DNA of 64,000 nucleotides from Planctomycetota bacterium (GTDB taxonomy: Bacteria > Planctomycetota > UBA8742 > UBA2392). The notes beneath the pieces are model-generated. The model did not search any database and had not been told where the DNA came from. It was given only the letters and a program-made list of their open reading frames with translations. How positions within the stretch are numbered: position 1 is the stretch's first letter; each line of letters starts with the position of its first letter. Of this stretch, positions 17,745 to 25,501 are shown one piece after another. Position numbers and translations under genes: made by a program. The stretch is from the NCBI GenBank assembly GCA_019636215.1, contig JAHBXZ010000003.1, forward strand, positions 1 to 64,000, given 5' to 3'.

Positions 17745-18500
17745 ATGTACGCCCTGCTTTCGCTTGCCGTTGCCAGCCTGCTCGACCAGACCCGGCGCGC
17801 GGGCACAGCCGTGATTGCCGCCGTCGGCGTCCTGGCAGTGCTGTCCCTGCGGTACTTCAGTTCGTTCGGACTGGGCTACGAAGTGGTTCAACTGAAGGAA
17901 CTGGCCGTGTACAGCGTGGGGCTGCTGTGCACGGTTGCGGTCGTCATGATGGTGCTGCCGCGCGACGACGACCCTGAAGCCGCCGAAGCTCAACTGCTGT
18001 CGCGCCCGGTTTCCACCTGGGTGCTTTCGCTGGGGGCCTTTCTGGGACGACTGGGTTTGATGTCTATGCTGTGCGGCCTTTGGGCGATCAGCCTGTATGC
18101 CGCGTTGCTGTGGTTTCAACTGTCTGATCCAAGGCTGTTCGGCTATCGCGGCGCCACCAGCGCCTTTTCTGAGGCCCACGCCGCTTTGTGGCCGATCTTT
18201 GGCCAGTGGCTGGCTGCGGCCATTCTGCTGGCACTGGCCCAGCCGCTGGCGCGAACCCGGCGACCTGTGCTCGTGGTGACCGGCGTGGCGCTGCTGTACC
18301 TGCTGGGGTACGCCGCAGGCGGACTTGGCGACCCCTGGGCCCGACTGCTGCCCGACCTGGCCCGCCACGACCTTACCCCGGGCCTGTGGGATGCCGTTGG
18401 GGTGGCCCCGTCCCCGGGTTTGCTGCTGCATGCCTTGGCGTGGTGTGCGGTAGGTCTCGCGATTGACAGTGGCGCAATGCGGGCAAAGGTGGCTACTTAG
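17745..18500 (+). CDS. Polytopic membrane protein, possibly ABC-2-type permease
   Basis: A 251-residue, very hydrophobic protein with about six predicted membrane segments (for example around residues 20-36, 55-72, 95-120, 155-172, 180-197 and 225-240). 'LLSRPVSTWVLSLGAFLGRLG' between segments is reminiscent of the amphipathic loop in ABC-2 permeases. No ATPase gene is adjacent, so the assignment is weak. It begins 17 bases after the Nudix gene. Confidence 0.6.
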   Translation: MYALLSLAVASLLDQTRRAGTAVIAAVGVLAVLSLRYFSSFGLGYEVVQLKELAVYSVGLLCTVAVVMMVLPRDDDPEAAEAQLLSRPVSTWVLSLGAFLGRLGLMSMLCGLWAISLYAALLWFQLSDPRLFGYRGATSAFSEAHAALWPIFGQWLAAAILLALAQPLARTRRPVLVVTGVALLYLLGYAAGGLGDPWARLLPDLARHDLTPGLWDAVGVAPSPGLLLHALAWCAVGLAIDSGAMRAKVAT

Positions 18501-18508
18501 GCCGCTTG

Positions 18509-18526
18509 CCCCACGGAATGGTGGGG
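18509..18526. other. Small palindrome upstream of phosphoesterase gene
   Basis: CCCCAC and GTGGGG face each other across six bases, and TATAAA follows directly at 18527-18532. This could be an operator or a weak terminator for the membrane gene. A TTGCCC lies 15 bp before TATAAA, so a weak promoter is possible, but the spacing is short. Confidence 0.35.
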
Positions 18527-18608
18527 TATAAAGTAATCTGGACTGCTACAGTCGGATAATCGATTTCTGGTGGATACTGGTCGCCGGGCAACGTGCCGGG
18601 AGTGGGTC

Positions 18609-19334
18609 TTGCTTTACGCAATCTTTGGCGACATCCACGGCAACCTTGAAGCGCTTACGGCGGTTATTGATCATTGCAAGAAACAAGGCGTGGAACGCTA
18701 CCTGTGCCTTGGCGACATCGTCGGCTACGGCGCCAACCCCGACGAGTGCTGCGACATCGTGCGCCAGTTGGGCTGCCCTGTGGTTGCGGGCAACCATGAC
18801 TGGGCGGTGTGCGGCAAGCTCAGCATCGAGTTCTTCAACACGTATGCCAAGCAGGCCGTCTACTGGACGCGCGACAACCTCAAAGAAGAGAACATGCAGT
18901 TCCTGCGCGAGCTTCCGCTTGTGCACGAAGTGAACGAGGACATCACGCTGGTTCACGGCAGCCTGAACTTCCCGGACCTGTTTGATTACATCCAGACCAG
19001 CCAGGACGCGCGCCTGTCACTCGAAAAGCTGCGCACCCGCGTGTGCTTCCTGGGCCACAGCCACGTGCCCGTGACCTTCTTCAGCGGGCCGATGGTCAGT
19101 TACTCGATGTCCTACGAGATCAACCTCAAGGGCTTCGAGAAGGCACTGGTTAACGTGGGCAGCGTCGGCCAGCCACGCGACGAAAACCCGAAGTCCTGCT
19201 TTGCCATCTACGACAGTGAAAAAGAGATGGTGAAGATCACCCGCCTCGAATACGACGTTGAGGTCACCGGCCGCAAGATTCTCGATGCCGGCCTGCCTGA
19301 AATCCTCGCGGAACGCCTGAAGTTCGGTCGCTAG
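18609..19334 (+). CDS. Metallophosphoesterase (YfcE/diadenosine-tetraphosphatase-like)
   Basis: A calcineurin-fold phosphoesterase of 241 residues. The metal-binding motifs are GDIHGN near the N-terminus, LGDIVGYGANP, GNHDW, and later a single His in LVHGS and the pair GHSHVP. The closing block NVGSVGQPRDENP is typical of this subfamily. I placed the start at TTG 18609 (LLYAIFGDIHGN), with GGGAG about nine bases upstream; a GTG at 18570 is the longer alternative. The TAG stop lies inside the left arm of an inverted-repeat element. The substrate is unknown. Confidence 0.82.
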   Translation: MLYAIFGDIHGNLEALTAVIDHCKKQGVERYLCLGDIVGYGANPDECCDIVRQLGCPVVAGNHDWAVCGKLSIEFFNTYAKQAVYWTRDNLKEENMQFLRELPLVHEVNEDITLVHGSLNFPDLFDYIQTSQDARLSLEKLRTRVCFLGHSHVPVTFFSGPMVSYSMSYEINLKGFEKALVNVGSVGQPRDENPKSCFAIYDSEKEMVKITRLEYDVEVTGRKILDAGLPEILAERLKFGR

Positions 19335-19535
19335 AGCTCTTTCGGCGTTTGTATGCAGAGATTCCGCGCCGCGCCGGCCGAGCAGGGCAAGGTGCGCGGA
19401 CGCAGGCGTGGCTGAAGGGTTGCGGCGCAACGGCTTGAAAACGCACCGCGTTTTCAAGCAGCCGAGGAAGCGCGACGAGGCCATGCGAAGGCCGCCGCAA
19501 GCGGAAGCCTGCAGACAAACGTTGAAAGTGCTCTA
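19332..19535. mobile_element. MITE-like fold-back element between convergent genes
   Basis: The ends are 27 bp inverted repeats, 19332-19358 and 19509-19535, matching at about 23 of 27 positions (TAGAGC-N-CTTTC ... CGTTTGT-N-TGCAG). A perfect 12 bp inner hairpin lies at 19433-19459 (GCTTGAAAACGC, loop ACC). The element begins and ends with TA, which could be a 2 bp target duplication of the Tc1/mariner type. It is too short to code. Each end supplies the TAG stop of the neighbouring gene: the phosphoesterase on + and moxR on -. A bidirectional terminator or structured RNA is an alternative reading. Confidence 0.6.
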
Positions 19536-20633
19536 AACCGCAGACTTGTGCGGTTGCCCCAGCAGCCAGTGCAGCGCCTTGGCCAGAATGTTCGCCCGGG
19601 GCTTGCGCTCAATGTGGGGCTCATCCCACGAAGGCCGCGGAACTTCCTTGATCAGCCGGCGCACAATGTCGCGGCTGGTGATGTTGTCGGCCTCAGCATG
19701 GAAGTTGGTCAACACCCGGTGGTGCATCGCCGGCAACGCGATTGCGCGCATGTCAGACGGCAAAGCCTCATCGCGCCCCTCCAGCGCGGCGCGAGCCTTG
19801 GCGCCCATGATCAGCGCCTGGGTTGCACGCGGGCTGCCGCCGCAATCCACCATGTCCTTGATCTGCTCGCTGTCGCTGAACTCGGGGCGGGTCGCGCGCA
19901 CCAGGCGCACGGCGTACTTAAGCGTGTCTTCACGCAGCTGCACCTTGCGCACGACATCCAGCATGCGCAGCACCTTGGCCTCGTCCAGCAGCTTGCGCGG
20001 TGTTTCTTCTTTGCCCGCTGTGGTGCGGAACAGCATGTTCAGTTCGTCAACCTGCGTCGGGTAATCCACCAGCACGGTAAACAGGAAGCGATCCAGCGCC
20101 GCAGCCGGAAGTATGTACGTCCCTTCCTGTTCAATCGGGTTCTGCGTGGCCATGACAAAGTACGGGTTGGGCAGCTCGTAAGTGTTGCCTGCGGCCGTAA
20201 CCGTGTGTTCTTCCATGGCCTCCAGCAGTGCGGACTGCGTCTTTGGCGGGGTGCGGTTGATTTCGTCAGCCAGTACAAAGTTGGCAAAGATCGGCCCGCC
20301 AATGAACTGGAACTGCCGGTCTTCGCCCTCGCCTACCAGCACGTCGCTGCCGGTGATGTCACTTGGCATAAGGTCCGGCGTGAACTGGATGCGGCTGAAG
20401 TTCAGCCCCAGCACATCAGCCAGGGTGCGGATCAGCAGCGTCTTGGCCAATCCTGGCACACCCAGCAGCAGCACGTGGCCGCCGGCAAAGAACGCCGTCA
20501 GCACCTGTTCGACGACTTCGTCCTGACCGACAATCCGTTTGCACAATTCCGCGCGAATAGCCTTGTGGGCCTCGCCGATTTCCTTCAGCACACGGTAGTC
20601 GTCGCCGGACAGGGCGGGCGTTTCAAGCTGCAT
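19533..20633 (-). CDS. moxR: MoxR-family AAA+ ATPase
   Basis: A 366-residue AAA+ protein with Walker A GVPGLAKT (58-65), Walker B VLADEINR (about 119-126), sensor 1 in MATQNPIEQEGTY, and the MoxR lid domain. MoxR ATPases act as chaperones that insert metals or cofactors, or assemble complexes, usually together with VWA-domain proteins. The ATG at 20633 follows AAGGAG at ideal spacing; longer starts (20651 or further) lack such a site. It is divergent from the exported VWA gene at 20872. Its stop codon lies inside the adjacent fold-back element. Confidence 0.95.
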   Translation of the reverse strand: MQLETPALSGDDYRVLKEIGEAHKAIRAELCKRIVGQDEVVEQVLTAFFAGGHVLLLGVPGLAKTLLIRTLADVLGLNFSRIQFTPDLMPSDITGSDVLVGEGEDRQFQFIGGPIFANFVLADEINRTPPKTQSALLEAMEEHTVTAAGNTYELPNPYFVMATQNPIEQEGTYILPAAALDRFLFTVLVDYPTQVDELNMLFRTTAGKEETPRKLLDEAKVLRMLDVVRKVQLREDTLKYAVRLVRATRPEFSDSEQIKDMVDCGGSPRATQALIMGAKARAALEGRDEALPSDMRAIALPAMHHRVLTNFHAEADNITSRDIVRRLIKEVPRPSWDEPHIERKPRANILAKALHWLLGQPHKSAV

Positions 20634-20871
20634 CACGTCTCCTTGCTGCATTATGGAAACGAATGACGGCAGCGGAAGGGGCGCTAAAAAGGATGCGCGG
20701 CCCGTTCGGCACAATACTTGGTACATGCCATTGCGGGCCGGTAGTGCGGGCAAATCGCCCCCGAAAGACACCCCTTTGTGACGCAATGGCGGCGCGTGGT
20801 TACTGTTTGGTAAGATTGTGCGCTACATGAACCACTTAAGGGCATCCAGCGTCTAAGGTTCGGAGGTTTCC

Positions 20872-22566
20872 ATGCGGCACATGATGACTCGAATCGCTTG
20901 CGTTCTCGGCCTTGCGACCCTTGCGTTCGCATTTGCCTTGCCGGCGCCAAGCGCGTCAGCCCAGGTGAGCTTCAAGGACGCCAAGAAAAACTACGAAACC
21001 GCCAAGCGCGACGAAAGCCGCACCGGCATGGAACGTGCCGTTGACGAAATGGCAGGAGCCAACGACGCAGAGGCCGCCAAGTACCTGTTGAAAGAGCTCG
21101 GCGATGACCAAAAAGCCCGCAAATCCGGCAAGAAAGGCCTGCCTGGCGACGTGCGAAAGAAGATCGTTTCCGGCCTGGCCAAGTTCACGGACGAAGACAG
21201 CGTAAAGTTGATCGGCGAATCCGCCCTGAAGCTCAACAGTTCGCCCAAGGGCGGCGACCCGACACTTGCGCTTGACCAGTTCGACTTTTTCCACGCCCTG
21301 GCGGCCATGAAAGACAGCAAGGCCGCGGACGCGACCCTTATCAGCGCCATTGCCGACGCCAAGAACCCGTACATCAAGGTCGCGGCCATTGAGGCCGTGC
21401 GCCAGGCAGCAGCCAAGCGGTTTGCCGAGAACGTCATTGCGGTGTTGGCCGAAGAAAACAAAGAGTGGGCCACAATCTGGACCATCGTGCCGATCAACGT
21501 GTTCGCCTGCCTGGAGGTGATTGTCGAGCCCGGCGAGACCGAAGCGGTCATAAAGACGCTGGAGGCCACAATCGCCTGGGAAGAACGCAAGACCTGCAGC
21601 GACGAACGCGTGAAGTTCTTCGGTGGCAAGATGCTGCGCGCCCTGACTGGCGAAGTCATCGACATGGGCAGCACCTTCTTTTGGAAGTGGTGGGTCGCCC
21701 AGATGAAGGTTTCCGGCAAGGTGGACACCACCCAGAAGCCTGATGCCAAGCGCAGCAAGACAGCGGCCAGCCCCCCGGTGTTCGACACCCAGCCCGTGGG
21801 CAAGCGCTATGCCTTCGTGATTGACGTTTCCAAGAGCATGGAACTGCCCCTGAAAATCACGCTGGAAGAGCTTGAAAAGCGCAAAAAGAAACGCGACGGC
21901 CCCGTCACCCCGGGCAAAGGCGAGAAGGCCGGCGACGCCAAGGAAGGCGAAGAAGAGAAGGACGACGGCAACCCGCTGCGCCAGCTGCCGTGGAAGGACA
22001 TTTCGACCAAGATGGACCTCGCCCGCGAGGAACTCTCGCGCGCCATTCGCACATTCGTTGGCGACCGCGAGTTCTGCATCATCACCTACAGCACCGAAGT
22101 CAAGAACATCACCGGTGGCTGGGTCGCGGCAACGCCCGCCAACTGCGAAAAGTGGTCCCGCGAGGCCAAGAAGCTCGAGCCCGAGGCCCTGACCAACATC
22201 CATGGCGGCCTGATGAAGTCTCTGCGCCTGAGCAAGAAGGGCGACTCAGCAAAAGAACCGTCGGTGGACCCGGATTGCATCACGACCGGCGCCGACACCA
22301 TCATCTTTCTGACCGACGGGTGGGCCAGCTGGGACGACTACAGCACAACCCGCGTGAAGGACAAGCGTAACAACGTGGACAACAGCGTTGGCGACGGCCC
22401 GTTCATCTATGGCGAGGACATCTGGCCCGACATTCTGCGCCACAACATATTCCGCAAAGTCGTAATCAGTACCGTGGGCATCGGCAACCACGACACTGAA
22501 CTGATGAAGAAACTGGCCCGTGAAACGGGTGGCCAGTACGTGGATTGGGGCTTCCCGGAAAGCTAG
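20872..22566 (+). CDS. Exported HEAT-VWA protein 1
   Basis: 564 residues with a signal peptide (cleavage likely after ASA at residue 30). A helical HEAT-like region (about 40-265) ends with a Trp-rich phrase FFWKWW. The VWA domain follows, with the metal site DVSKS (318-322), a Lys/Glu-rich insertion, and the later FLTDGWASW motif. GGAGG precedes the ATG. It is divergent from moxR and paralogous to the next gene and to 52868-54514. VWA domains with intact DxSxS bind ligand through a metal ion. The partner is unknown, and the periplasmic location predicted here would separate it from cytosolic MoxR. Confidence 0.85.
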   Translation: MRHMMTRIACVLGLATLAFAFALPAPSASAQVSFKDAKKNYETAKRDESRTGMERAVDEMAGANDAEAAKYLLKELGDDQKARKSGKKGLPGDVRKKIVSGLAKFTDEDSVKLIGESALKLNSSPKGGDPTLALDQFDFFHALAAMKDSKAADATLISAIADAKNPYIKVAAIEAVRQAAAKRFAENVIAVLAEENKEWATIWTIVPINVFACLEVIVEPGETEAVIKTLEATIAWEERKTCSDERVKFFGGKMLRALTGEVIDMGSTFFWKWWVAQMKVSGKVDTTQKPDAKRSKTAASPPVFDTQPVGKRYAFVIDVSKSMELPLKITLEELEKRKKKRDGPVTPGKGEKAGDAKEGEEEKDDGNPLRQLPWKDISTKMDLAREELSRAIRTFVGDREFCIITYSTEVKNITGGWVAATPANCEKWSREAKKLEPEALTNIHGGLMKSLRLSKKGDSAKEPSVDPDCITTGADTIIFLTDGWASWDDYSTTRVKDKRNNVDNSVGDGPFIYGEDIWPDILRHNIFRKVVISTVGIGNHDTELMKKLARETGGQYVDWGFPES

Positions 22567-22648
22567 CCGCCACGGCGCAGTAGTGTGCATGGCCGGAACA
22601 CGCCAGCCCCTGATCTACCGCCCAACCCCCTGGGCAGCGGGACAAACC

Positions 22649-24001
22649 ATGCGCGTGATACTGCTGCTGGCAGCGGCCTGCCTTGCCTTTCATTTCGGCG
22701 CACCCAACCAGTTGGCCGCCGACGGCGACCCAAAATCGGCCTTCGCAGAGTTTGACCGCCTGCTGCCACTGGCCAAATCCGCCCAAGAGGCCGATCTGGC
22801 CACGGTACGTGCGGCATTGACCGATGCGAAGTCCGCTTGGCTCACCATGGCCGCCGTAGAGGCCGTGCGTCAGGCCGAAGTTGACCAGCCCGGAACCGGC
22901 AAGCGTTTCCTGCCCCAGGTGCTGGCCCTGCTTGATGAGAAACACAAGAAGCTGCACGAACAGCAGATTTTCACGGTCAACGTGCTGGCCTGCCTGGCGA
23001 GCCTTGCGGCCAGAGGCGACCCCGAGGTCGCAGACATTGTCAAAGCCATCGTGGCCTGGCAGCGCTGGTCCAGGAGTTCTGTGACTCGCCTGCGCGACAT
23101 GGCAGACAGGGCGCTATTCAAGCTGACCGGCGAAGACTGCACCCTCAAGGACGATACGCTGGCGTTCTGGGACTGGTGGGTTGTCCAGCAGGCCGCGCCC
23201 AAGGGCGATGCCCCGGCAAAAGAGAGCCGCACCGCACCGATCATTTTCAAGGAGCCAATGGTCGGCACGCGCGTGGTGTTCGTGATCGACCTTTCCGACA
23301 GCATGAAGTACCCGATTACCAAGGCCGACATTCCCAAGATGCGCGAAAAGGCCCCCAACCTGCCCTGGGACAAAGAGAGCAAGCCCACAGCCCTGTGGAT
23401 CGCCGTTGAGGAACTTGCGCGGTCCATTGACGCACTGCGCCCGCCCAAGGTGCAGCCCGGCCGTAATCCGCGCAGCACCAAGACCGAGCCCGAGCCGCGC
23501 CACTTCGCGATTGTCACCTATTCGCACGAGGCCAAGGTGCTCACCGGCGGCTGGGTCGAAGCCAGCCACGCCAACTGCAACTCATGGATGAAACAGGCCC
23601 GCGCCCTGGAAACCGAGACCACAACCAACATCCACGCCGGCCTGACCCTTGCCTTTGCGATTTCCGGCAAGTCCAACAGCGCCATTAACCCTGAATACGA
23701 CACCGAGTGTGTACTGACCGGCGCGCACACGATTGTCTTCTTGACCGACGGCTACCCGACCTGGAGCAACGACAGCACCGCCCGCGACGCCAAGGACGAG
23801 TTCGGCAACCCCACTGGCAACGGCGAGTACTGCAAGCGCGACAAGCTGGCCGAACTCGCCCGCCACATCAATCGCTTCCGCAAGGTAGTGATTCACACCG
23901 TCGGCATCGGCATCCACGACAAAGCGCTGATGGCGGCATTCGCCAAAGACAGCGGCGGTGGATACACGGATTGGGGCTGCAGCATCGACTGGAAGAAGTA
24001 G
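22649..24001 (+). CDS. Exported HEAT-VWA protein 2
   Basis: 450 residues, paralogous to the preceding gene and lacking its long Lys/Glu insertion. The start at 22649 gives a clear signal peptide (MRVILLLAAACLAFHF), and upstream in-frame starts would overlap the preceding gene. The HEAT-like part spans about 30-165, followed by the Trp-rich phrase FWDWW and the VWA domain with DLSDS (214-218) and FLTDGYPTW. It shares the middle block 'ILTGGWVEASHANC' style with paralogue 1 (ITGGWVAATPANC). The 82 bp spacing suggests cotranscription with paralogue 1. Confidence 0.84.
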   Translation: MRVILLLAAACLAFHFGAPNQLAADGDPKSAFAEFDRLLPLAKSAQEADLATVRAALTDAKSAWLTMAAVEAVRQAEVDQPGTGKRFLPQVLALLDEKHKKLHEQQIFTVNVLACLASLAARGDPEVADIVKAIVAWQRWSRSSVTRLRDMADRALFKLTGEDCTLKDDTLAFWDWWVVQQAAPKGDAPAKESRTAPIIFKEPMVGTRVVFVIDLSDSMKYPITKADIPKMREKAPNLPWDKESKPTALWIAVEELARSIDALRPPKVQPGRNPRSTKTEPEPRHFAIVTYSHEAKVLTGGWVEASHANCNSWMKQARALETETTTNIHAGLTLAFAISGKSNSAINPEYDTECVLTGAHTIVFLTDGYPTWSNDSTARDAKDEFGNPTGNGEYCKRDKLAELARHINRFRKVVIHTVGIGIHDKALMAAFAKDSGGGYTDWGCSIDWKK

Positions 24002-24046
24002 GGTCCGCGCCCTTGCGGCGAGACCAATGCGCGGCTTACTGGCGTC

Positions 24047-24727
24047 ATGGACCAACGGGCGATCGTGCTTGTGTCCGGTGGATTGGACAGCGCCACCACC
24101 CTGGCCGTGGCCAAGTCGCAGGGCTACTCCTGCGTGCCACTGTCGTTCCGTTATGGCCAGCGGCACGCCGTGGAGCTGGGCGCGGCCTCGCGGGTTTGCG
24201 CCCAGCTGGGCACCCGCGCGCCGCTGGTTGTTGAAATCGACCTGCGTGCCTTTGACGGCAGCGCCCTGACCAGTGACCAACCCGTGCCCAAGGGCCGGTC
24301 GCAGGCCGAGATCGCATCGGGCATTCCCGCCACCTATGTGCCGGCGCGGAACATCATCTTTCTGAGCTTTGCGGTGGGCGCGGCCGAGGCCTTTGGGGCC
24401 CGCGACATCTTCATTGGCGTCAACGCTGTCGACTACTCGGGCTACCCCGACTGCCGGCCCGAGTTCATCACGGCGTTTGAACAGATGGCCAACCTGGGCA
24501 CCAAGGCAGGAGTTGAGGGCGAGCCCTTTCGCATCCGAGCGCCGCTTTCGAACCTCCGCAAGTCCGAGATCATCGGCCTGGGTATCTCGTTGGGCGTGGA
24601 TTACGCCCTGACCCACAGCTGTTATGACCCCACAGGCACGCTGGCCTGCGGCCGTTGCGATTCCTGCCGCATCCGGTTAAAGGGCTTTTCGGACGCTGGC
24701 CTAAAAGACCCGGCTCAATACGCTTGA
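24047..24727 (+). CDS. queC: 7-cyano-7-deazaguanine synthase QueC
   Basis: QueC converts 7-carboxy-7-deazaguanine to preQ0 using ATP and ammonia, in queuosine synthesis. The 226-residue protein has the PP-loop SGGLDS (10-15), the family blocks [12 protein letters not shown] and [11 protein letters not shown], and [13 protein letters not shown]. The C-terminal zinc ligands are Cys in HSCYDP and [10 protein letters not shown]. No other queuosine gene is nearby. Confidence 0.96.
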   Translation: MDQRAIVLVSGGLDSATTLAVAKSQGYSCVPLSFRYGQRHAVELGAASRVCAQLGTRAPLVVEIDLRAFDGSALTSDQPVPKGRSQAEIASGIPATYVPARNIIFLSFAVGAAEAFGARDIFIGVNAVDYSGYPDCRPEFITAFEQMANLGTKAGVEGEPFRIRAPLSNLRKSEIIGLGISLGVDYALTHSCYDPTGTLACGRCDSCRIRLKGFSDAGLKDPAQYA

Positions 24728-24804
24728 TTCCGGCCCATTCGGAACTACCTTGCGCGCCGTCAGCCTTGAGGTTGACCGCAAGACCTGAAGCAAGGAACGG
24801 GCAC

Positions 24805-25419
24805 ATGCCGACAACACCACTTTCCATCAACCTCGACCGCATGGTGGACGCCATGCTGGACACCCGCACGGCCCACTACTGGGACCCCAAGCGCGGCAAG
24901 CTGATCCGCGGATCGGCAGAACTGGAAGACGAAAAGGGCAAGCGGGTGCTGCTGGACACGATTGGCAACCGCAAGTTCAAGAAGCTGATTGACGGCTTTG
25001 TGAAACTGCTGGACAGCAAAGACGCCAAGCTGATTGCCGACGCCGTCAAGGGCAGCCCTGACAAGTTCAACAAGCTGCTGCAGAAGCGCCCCGACCTCAA
25101 AAAGGAGTGGGTCACCTTTGCCGGCCGCGAATTGACCGAGATGGTGATCAGCTGGCTGACGCTGCAGGGAGTAGAGGAGTTTGTTGCCACGGGCGAAATG
25201 GCCCGCTTTGCCATGGAAATGGCCGCCGAAGCCGCCGAGGCTGAAGAGAGCGACGAAGACGACGACGAAGACGAGGAAGAAGAGGAAGATTCCGCCGAAG
25301 AAGAAGCCGAAGGCGAAGAAGAGGAAGCCGCCGAGGAAGAGGAAGAAGAGGAAGAAGAAGGCGACTTCGGCGAAGAGGGCGCCGATGAGTCCGACGATGA
25401 CGACGACGAAGAAGAGTAG
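24805..25419 (+). CDS. Protein with extremely acidic C-terminal tail (possibly UPF0158-like N-part)
   Basis: 204 residues. The N-terminal part (INLDRMVDAMLDTRTAHYWD...) faintly resembles UPF0158 proteins, which share a 'L-D--DAL------YYLD--TGE' pattern. Residues about 150-204 are almost entirely Glu and Asp with a few Ser, Ala and Gly. AAGGAA lies at good distance before the ATG at 24805. The tail could bind cations, nucleic-acid-binding proteins or act as a solubility tail; no function is assigned. A strong terminator follows. Confidence 0.7.
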   Translation: MPTTPLSINLDRMVDAMLDTRTAHYWDPKRGKLIRGSAELEDEKGKRVLLDTIGNRKFKKLIDGFVKLLDSKDAKLIADAVKGSPDKFNKLLQKRPDLKKEWVTFAGRELTEMVISWLTLQGVEEFVATGEMARFAMEMAAEAAEAEESDEDDDEDEEEEEDSAEEEAEGEEEEAAEEEEEEEEEGDFGEEGADESDDDDDEEE

Positions 25420-25443
25420 CGTCCGCCCGCAACGCACGGTTTG

Positions 25444-25475
25444 AAAGCCCAGGCCGACCGGCCTGGGCTTTCTTT
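25444..25475 (+). terminator. Rho-independent terminator after the acidic-tail gene
   Basis: AAAGCCCAGGCCG pairs perfectly with CGGCCTGGGCTTT across two bases, and TCTTTG follows. The arms are 25444-25456 and 25459-25471. The stem begins with three A-U pairs, as in many intrinsic terminators. mfd starts 27 bases later, so it must have its own promoter or depend on readthrough. Confidence 0.85.
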
Positions 25476-25501
25476 GCCCGCACCCATCCGCAAGGCCGCC
25501 G

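Noticed and set aside
24655..24804. A longer N-terminus for the acidic-tail protein
   Set aside because: It overlaps the end of queuosine gene queC, and the ATG at 24805 has a ribosome-binding site.
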